NCBI RefSeq assembly: GCF_021869535.1
Contig: NW_026262679.1
Span: forward strand, 82,767,143 to 82,831,142
Direction: 5' to 3'
Origin: Mytilus californianus
Taxonomy: Eukaryota > Mollusca > Bivalvia > Mytilida > Mytilidae
Length of the DNA stretch: 64,000 nucleotides
Part shown: in pieces, positions 58,254 to 64,000 of the stretch
Layout of the letters: each line of letters starts with the position of its first letter
How positions within the stretch are numbered: the stretch's first letter is position 1
Translations under genes and position numbers: made by a program
Notes under the pieces: model-generated
What the model was told of the DNA's origin: nothing
Databases searched by the model: none
Seen by the model: only the letters and a program-made list of their open reading frames with translations

Positions 58254-58796
58254 AGAGGGTGGTAAAAAAAGGGGGGAGGGGGTCTAAACACGGAAACACG
58301 CGAAATAACAAATCGCAAAAACGTTGCACGGAAAAAAACACTGGAAAAACGGAGCCAAGGAATAAAATCGTAAATATTTAGGAAAAAAGTACCAAAAGTT
58401 ATTGCTCAGCCGTTCTTGGAGATCATGCAGTCATTATAAATTGACATGGCGACCCTGCATGTGGTCACTTTTTAGCGTCCTCTTGTTGCATACGATTTAT
58501 CATAGTAATACAATAGGCGATTAATAAATATCTTGGGACCAGTTAATTAGTTTATAATTTAAAACAATACCTGGGCTGACTTTGAATTAGTCCCGGTTTA
58601 CTTTTTAATCAAATGCGGGACAAGCACGAGAAAATAAAAGTACCGACACGAAACACGGAAAATAATTAAGGGAAAACACGAAGCACGCACATCTAACCAA
58701 ACATGAGAAAAACGAGAAATAAAACGTCGAAACACGAAATCATGTGAAATAAAAAGGCCGAAAACGTTGCACGAAAATAACCCTTTAACACCCTCT
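58254..58796. mobile_element. ~540-bp TIR element rich in AAACACGA motifs
   Basis: Ends AGAGGGTGGTAAA and TTTAACACCCTCT are inverted repeats with one mismatch. Near both ends there are many short motifs: AACACGGAAACACGCGAAAT, CGACACGAAACACGGAAAAT, AAACACGAAGCACGC, GTCGAAACACGAAATC, and AACGTTGCACG(G)AAAA at both ends. No ORF. Confidence 0.6.
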
Positions 58797-58829
58797 TAAT
58801 TGGTCATACTAGATGTCGACACCTCATAT

Positions 58830-59141
58830 CAGAACTGAAGTAGTTTGTCAATTTCGTTTGCTAGGTTAAAAAAATCTTCAACTTGCTCTAATTTGCCTGT
58901 GAAGACCATAAAAACGTCATCCCTATTGACAGTGTAATTTGATGTTTTCTCTCCATTGGAACTTATCTAAGATTTTAATGAATAGGACAGACAGATGCAG
59001 ATCTGTGCATGTTGGTGAAAATATACCACCCATGGGCGCTCCTATAATGTGTTTGTATAACAGTCCATTAAACTCAAATTCATTGTTTCTAAAAATTAAT
59101 TTAACAAATGCATTTATTGATGATTGGTTAGTAACGAACAT
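58830..59141 (-). pseudogene. Degraded Penelope-like reverse transcriptase fragment
   Basis: The minus ORF contains FEFNGLLYKHIIGAPMGGIF followed by SPTCTDL, matching the F-N-x-x-x-Y-x-Q-x-x-G-x-x-M-G-x-x-x-x-P-x-x-A-N-L pattern of Penelope-like reverse transcriptases. A frameshift follows; the next frame gives RDDVFMVFTGKLEQVEDFF, where RDD-V-F is the position of the catalytic Y-x-D-D box. A stop ends this segment after about 30 residues. Only the central palm is left; there is no N-terminal region and no GIY-YIG domain. Confidence 0.6.
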
Positions 59142-59528
59142 TAATGTGTCCTGCTAGCTGACCAGTTCGCAATGCCTCATTACTTATTTCTAGATAAATT
59201 TTATGAATTTTTGGAAGAAGGTACATGTGTCCCCCATGTTTTGAATCATTATTATTCTTTAAGAAATTATATGTCTGGGAATCTATTTCTTTTCCTCATT
59301 GCTTTATATTTAACACTTCTCTCAACATGCCAAAATTGTAATGATTTACAATAAAAAGAAAATATTATCTTCCACACACATGACCATGCAAACACTGATA
59401 TATAATTTCTTATTCAGTTGAATTAATAATTAGAATAAAAAAGTTCTAAGGATCACGTATTGTCTTTTTTAAAAAAAAAAAAAACAACTTGTTTATATTA
59501 TTAAGAGATTTTATTAGTATCCACACTA

Positions 59529-60683
59529 ATGAAAGATGAATACTCAAAAACACACAGTTTGGTTTCAGAGAAAACCACAGGACAACTGATAGTCACTTTA
59601 TTAAAGACATTGAGAAATAAATATCTACTTAAGAATAATAGTAAGTTATATATTTGTTTTATTGACCTTCAAAAGGCATTTGACTCAGTGTGGAAAAGAG
59701 GTTTACTGTATAAATTAGCAAAAATTGGAGTGGGCAAAAATATATTTGATATTATAAAGAACCAGTATTTGAAAACTGAAACTTCCTTAAAATGGAACCA
59801 TTCTTGTTTCAATTTCTTTGAAACCTTTCGAGGAGTAAAACAGGGGGACTGAGCAACTACAATGGAAATATGGTAAAAAATGTATTAGATTATAAATTCC
59901 TAGGAACTCTTATAAAGATCAATGGTAACCTAATTTCAAGTTTAGAAGACCTAGCAAAAAAAGCAAGAAAAGTCTGTCCCCAAGTCAGGAGCCTGAGTGG
60001 TAGACTGCCCTTTGTTAGTCTTGTTTTAACTCTGAGATATCCTCTATGGATACCCATTTAAGACGATACAGAGCTAAGATAAGAGCTGATAGAAATAATA
60101 AAAACTTTGATCAAATTTCATTTATTGATAAAACTCCATTTGAAAAGGTTCACATTAAATTTTGTATTTTTTTACTGGGCACTAGAAAAAACACATCAAA
60201 TATAGCAGTCTGAGCAGAACTAGGAAGACTCCCCCTTGAACATTTTATTTTTTTCAGTCTCTATCTTACCTAGCAAGACTGAATTCTGAAAATATAAATC
60301 CTTTACTTAAAGAAGCATTTATATTGTCAAAACTGCTGGACTCCCATCTTACTTATTCTTGGTATACATATGCAAAGAATATTTCACCCAACCTAGACCT
60401 TTTAGTTAAAGTTAATAATTGTAGGGACTTGGATGAAATAAAGTCTTTAGAGCCCTTAATTAAAAATGAATTTAAAGAAATTTTTAAAAATATTTTTGAA
60501 AATAGAACAAATAGTTATGATGAAAATAGTAAACTGTTACTTTATAAAAAAAACTTAAAACAACTTAACTTGGATAGGGAATTTTTTATACGACCGCAAA
60601 TTTGCGGTCGTATAAAAAGTCCCTACATTGGTATGACGTTGGCGTCATCGTCAACCGAAGACACATTAGTTTTCGCACAATAA
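59529..60683 (+). pseudogene. Degraded non-LTR (LINE) reverse transcriptase with internal deletion
   Basis: The first ORF (to 59852) includes LYICFIDLQKAFDSVWKRGL, the conserved F-x-D-x-x-K-A-F-D block carrying the first catalytic aspartate, and ends FRGVKQGD. A stop follows, and the catalytic F/Y-A-D-D block is missing. The next ORF resumes at DYKFLGTLIKINGNLISSL, a C-terminal thumb segment. Further fragments include FLLGTRKNTSNIAV, then LGRLPLEHF after a stop, and a C-terminal ORF at 60324-60580. Near 59972-60025 a fragment (CCCCAAGTCAGGAGCCTG) of the ubiquitous mussel repeat interrupts it. Confidence 0.8.
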
Positions 60684-61725
60684 CTTTAGTTTAAGTGAAT
60701 GGATCTCTATGAAATTTTACCATAAGGTTCAATACCACAAAAGGAAGGTTTTGAATGATTTTGGGGTTAATTGTACCAACAGTTAAGGAATTAGGGGCCA
60801 AAAATAAGCATTTTTGTAACTTCCAGACAATAACTTGTGTGTTAGTGTATGGATCTCTCTGACATTGTACCACAAGGTTCCATATCACAGGGAATGCTGG
60901 GATTGATTTTGGGGGTAATTGCCTCAAAGTATTAGGAATTAGGGGCCAAAAAAGGGGCAAAAAACAAGCATTTTTCTAGTTTCATGACAATAACTTGTGT
61001 GTAAGTGTATGGATCTTTCGAAATTGTACTACAAGGTTCCATATCTCAAAGGGAAAGCTAGAATTGAGTTTGGGGGTAATTGCCCAAAACGTTTAGGAAT
61101 AAGGGGCCAAAAATAAGCATTTTTTTAGTTTCCAGACAATAACTTGTGTTCAAGTGTATGGATCTCTCTGAAATTGTACTACAAGGTTCCATACCACAAA
61201 GGGAAAGCTGGGTTTGAGTTTGGTGGTAATTGCTCTAAATGTTTAGGAATTTGGGGCCAAAAAGGGGCCAAAAAACAAGCATTTTTCTAGTTTCAAGACC
61301 ATAACTTATGGATCTCTCTGAAATTGTACTGCAAGGTACCATACCACAAAGGGAAGGCTGGGATTGAGTTTGGGGGTGATGAATCATAAAGGGGTTCAAA
61401 AAATTTGGGGGGGGGGGGTGGGATTTTTTCCCCTTTTTTTCCTTTTTTTTTTCTTTAAAATTTTCCATTTTAAGTTGGTTTTTTCTGATTTATATATAAA
61501 AGAAAATAATAATGATATGGTTTGAATAGGTAAATTTAAAATTTTTAAGTTCTTAGACCACATTCATTCTGTGTCAGAAACCTATGCTGTGTCAAATATT
61601 TAATCACACTACAAATTCAGAGCTGTATCAAGCTTGAATGTTGTGTCCATACTTGCCCCAACTGTTCAGGGTTCGACATCTGCGGTCGTATCAAGCTGCG
61701 CCCAGCGGAGCATTTTATTTTAGTT
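60585..61725 (+). mobile_element. Element with ~150-bp tandem core (family C, copy 2)
   Basis: Starts with the palindrome ATACGACCGCAAATTTGCGG(TCGTAT), then GGCGTCATCGTCAACCGAAG. Five units carry GGATCTCTCTGAAATTGTAC near 60702, 60851, 61009, 61159 and 61310. A G-run follows (61410-61419), and the end carries GTTCAGGGTTCGACATCTGC and GCGCCCAGCGGAGCATTTTA. It truncates the LINE 3' part at 60585. Opposite orientation to 50424-51352. Confidence 0.8.
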
Positions 61726-61919
61726 TCCAATGACTTTTCTATAAGAAAATGCTTCACTAAGTTGAGAATTAGTGACCATAACTTAGAAATATAAAAGGGT
61801 TGCTATTATAAAATTCCTAAACAGGATAGAATGATGTTGTTCGTAAATAAAAGTGTTAATCTGAGAATACAAGTATATTAACTGAAATTCTAACTTTGGT
61901 GCTGTATATATAGTTGTCA

Positions 61920-62010
61920 AGAAAATTTCTAGAACACTGAAGAAGGGAAACTCCTAGAAAACTATAGAACGGAAACTTCTAGAATATTGTAGAAGTTTCA
62001 TTTACGCATC
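61920..62010. repeat. Clustered TTCTAGAA motifs
   Basis: TTTCTAGAACA, CTCCTAGAAAACT and CTTCTAGAATATTG within 90 bp. TTCTAGAA fits the TTC-nn-GAA heat-shock-element core, but no gene start is visible downstream, so a simple repeat is more likely. Confidence 0.35.
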
Positions 62011-62189
62011 TTAGATTATGATCATTCCAGAAATGTTATAATGCAAGTCAAATAGAAAGTTCTAATCATTCCACCAGTATCTATGAATGTTCCAGTGATT
62101 TCCAAATCACACAGTTACAACATTATTTTGTAAACAACTACAAGGCCACACAAAACAATTCAGGCCAAGATAAACAAACAATATCATAA

Positions 62190-62330
62190 CAATATATATA
62201 TGAAGAACTGAGATCAAACGAACCACACGTTGATTAAATAAAAATAATCAACAGGTCAGGAAAAGGATTAACAGGGTAAGAATTAGAGAAATCACATTCT
62301 TCACAAGAAAATATAATAACCAAATCTGTT
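62190..62330. repeat. Inverted partner of 7280-7400
   Basis: AAGAACTGAGATCAAACGAA, CCACACGTTGATTAAAT and AAGAATTAGAGAA are the complement of the blocks at 7.3-7.4 kb. Confidence 0.5.
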
Positions 62331-62617
62331 TTCATTACACATTGAATTAAAACAGGGGACAATATTTTTATGAAATCCCAAGTTCACTGTACCTAGAATC
62401 ATATATTGAGACGTAGAGACCCCATGGTAGCCATTAGTATGTAAACTAAATAGGGGGTTGAAAGAAATTGTTTCTGTTTCTGATCCTTAATATTTATTTC
62501 ACATCTCTCTGAAAAAATAGTTCTTATATATTTTCTGAATTATGTGATAGTTATTTATTTCAGTGTTCTTGCATCCTTACTTTTAATTCACTTTATATTC
62601 TATTTAATATACAAATG

Positions 62618-62760
62618 AGGAGATGTGGTATGATTACATATGAGACAACTATCTTCCAGAGTTAAAGTGAAGTGGTAGTAAGCAATCATATGTCACTGTA
62701 CAGCCTTTGACAATGAGAAAAAAGTGAGGAACAATGTGAAACAATTCAAATGAGAAAACT
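62618..62760 (+). mobile_element. Ubiquitous mussel repeat, diverged copy
   Basis: AGATGTGGTATGATTACATA, TGAGACAACTATC, ACAGCCTTTGACAATGAG and ACAATTCAAATGAGAAAAC in order. First of three adjacent forward copies. Confidence 0.75.
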
Positions 62761-62821
62761 TTAACAACATGATTTATAACAAAACAAATTATGAAAAAAA
62801 AATTATGACAGACATAATAGA

Positions 62822-63045
62822 GATAAGAAGATGTGGTATGAGTGCCAATGAGACAACTCTCCATCCAAGTCAAAATTTATAAAAGTAAACCATTATAGGT
62901 CACAGTACGGTCTTCAACAAGGAGCCTTGGCTCACATCAAACAGCAAGCTATAAAGGGCCCCAAATTACTAGTGTAAAACCATTCAAACGGGAAAACCAA
63001 CAGTCTAATCTATATAAAAAACAAGAAAGTCTGGATTATTTTTAG
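62822..63045 (+). mobile_element. Ubiquitous mussel repeat, GAGTGCC subfamily
   Basis: GAAGATGTGGTATGAGTGCC, CTCCATCCAAGTC, TATAGGTCACAGTACGGTCT, GGAGCCTTGGCTCACATC and AGCAAGCTATAAAGGGCCCC. Same subfamily as 34308-34470. Confidence 0.85.
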
Positions 63046-63057
63046 TCTACTTATAGA

Positions 63058-63660
63058 AATAAGAAGATGTGCTATGATTGCCAATGAGACAGCTCTCTAC
63101 AAGAGACCAAATGACACAGAAATCTATAGGTCACCATACGGCCTTTAACAATGAGCAAAGCCCATACCGCATAGTCAGCTATAAAAGGCATGAAATGACA
63201 AATGTAAAACAATTCAAACGAGAAAACTAACAGCCTAATTTATGTACAAAATAATGGACGAAAAACAAATATGTTACACAGCAACAAACGACAACCACTG
63301 AATTACAGGCTCCTGACTTGGGACAGGCACATACAGAATGTGGCGGGGTTAAACTTGTTTGAAGGCGCCAACCCTACCCTAACCTGGGACATTGGTGTAA
63401 GAGTACAACATAAGAACAAACTATAAAAATCAGTTGAAAAAGGCTTAACTCATTAGATGGATACAAATAGAAATACATCTAACAAAAACACTGAGTGGAC
63501 GTGGACAGGAACTTATACATCCCCACAACAAAAGACACCAAGCTGACAGCTAGTTAAAAGCCAATAACAACTAATAAAAAAAATCATGCATCTAAGACGA
63601 AAATATCAAGCAGTACACATCCAACATCCAATGGATTTAATGTAAAGAGGTCATAAACAG
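63058..63660 (+). mobile_element. Ubiquitous mussel repeat, longest copy
   Basis: GAAGATGTGCTATGATTGCC, GCAAAGCCCATACCGCATAG, TCAAACGAGAAAACTAACAG, AAACAAATATGTTACACAGC, CTCCTGACTTGGGACAGGCA, GTGGCGGGGTTAAAC, then AGTTGAAAAAGGCTTAACTC and AACACTGAGTGGACGTGGAC. The last part extends beyond the copy at 765-1131 and shows the family is longer than 400 bp. Confidence 0.8.
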
Positions 63661-63885
63661 AGAAAAACATGACCTTGTGCAACGCCAAAATGTATTAATG
63701 AAAGATAATTTACTGCAGTAATCATTTAATGAAAGCACACTGTTGGTACTCCAATATGACCCATTTAGTTAGGTAAAAATCACACATAGTAGAAACAATA
63801 GAGAGTTTTGCAAAAGAACCTTGAGATTGCTATAAAGTTTTGATCTTGTCTGCAGTTTGCATTATTTTAAAATATTATATTCCAG

Positions 63886-63942
63886 GGTTATGCAGAAGTT
63901 GCAGCAAAAATGTAGCTCCTTCCACAATTGAGGATACAGAAG
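63886..63942 (+). CDS. Candidate plus-strand exon (57 bp) with C-x-x-C
   Basis: The acceptor is AATATTATATTCCAG and the donor ACAGAAG|GTAATTAC. The exon is 2 nt + 18 codons + 1 nt, open in only one phase: (G)LCRSCSKNVAPSTIEDTE. The C-R-S-C pair could be half of a zinc site. It joins in phase to exon 57011-57041, giving PVGTGLCRSC across the junction. The gene would continue past the right edge. Family not recognised. Confidence 0.4.
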
Positions 63943-64000
63943 GTAATTACTGTAAAAGCAAAAATTTTCGTGGAGGTTTTAATTTCGTTTATTTCGAAAT

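Noticed and set aside
61920..62010. Heat-shock element cluster
   Set aside because: TTCTAGAA repeats are present but no promoter or gene start follows; kept only as a repeat.

Overview
This is a eukaryotic, AT-rich, repeat-dense window with no prokaryotic-style gene layout. The short dispersed repeats point to a bivalve mollusc, most likely a mussel (Mytilus-like). The main clue is a sequence family running from GAAGATGTGGTATGATTGCC to a GGCTCCTGACTTGGGACAGG segment, which I recall as ubiquitous in mussel sequence; I could not check this against a database. No rRNA, CRISPR or long intact ORF was found. Almost all ORFs of 60-120 codons are chance ORFs or lie inside repeats.

Layout. 1-560: a ~135-bp tandem repeat cut by the window edge. 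765-1131: a full reverse copy of the ubiquitous mussel repeat. 2.8-9.7 kb: the 3' part of a candidate minus-strand gene. It has small exons at 9655-9686, 9481-9563, 7996-8055, 6497-6552, 5038-5121 and a terminal exon below 3135 or 3059. All have usable splice sites and their reading phases agree from exon to exon. The introns hold several repeats. 8.7-27.2 kb: the main structure of the window, about 17 head-to-tail copies of a ~1104-bp unit. Each unit carries the same pair of minus-strand mini-exons (32 + 83 bp) of that gene plus a captured ~183-bp copy of the ubiquitous mussel repeat. The outermost copy has a diverged exon pair and an EMPTY site for the captured repeat, so the order of events can be read directly.

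27.3-54 kb: a mosaic of non-autonomous transposons and foldback elements. It includes nested TIR elements with TAA/TTA target duplications, a near-perfect 90-bp palindrome with a 9-bp duplication, a 93-bp hAT-like palindrome with an 8-bp duplication, a 1.34-kb TIR element carrying many copies of a GTTTCGTAGTGGACA motif, and two ~0.57-kb foldbacks. It also holds several families with ~150-165-bp internal tandem cores, resembling the 'pearl' type described in bivalves. 54-64 kb: mostly AT-rich intergenic sequence, a degraded Penelope-like reverse transcriptase (minus), a degraded non-LTR retrotransposon (plus), another ~150-bp-core element, and three adjacent copies of the ubiquitous repeat. Two small plus-strand candidate exons (57011-57041 and 63886-63942) are phase-compatible and may belong to a gene continuing past the right edge.

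The most interesting system is the tandem amplification of a coding mini-exon pair inside a gene. Each pair is individually in frame with the downstream exons, but the pair is 115 bp long, so including two pairs would shift the frame; four copies carry a stop. This could be a mutually exclusive exon array, a pseudo-exon macrosatellite, or an amplified intronic block of which only the copy nearest the downstream exons is used.
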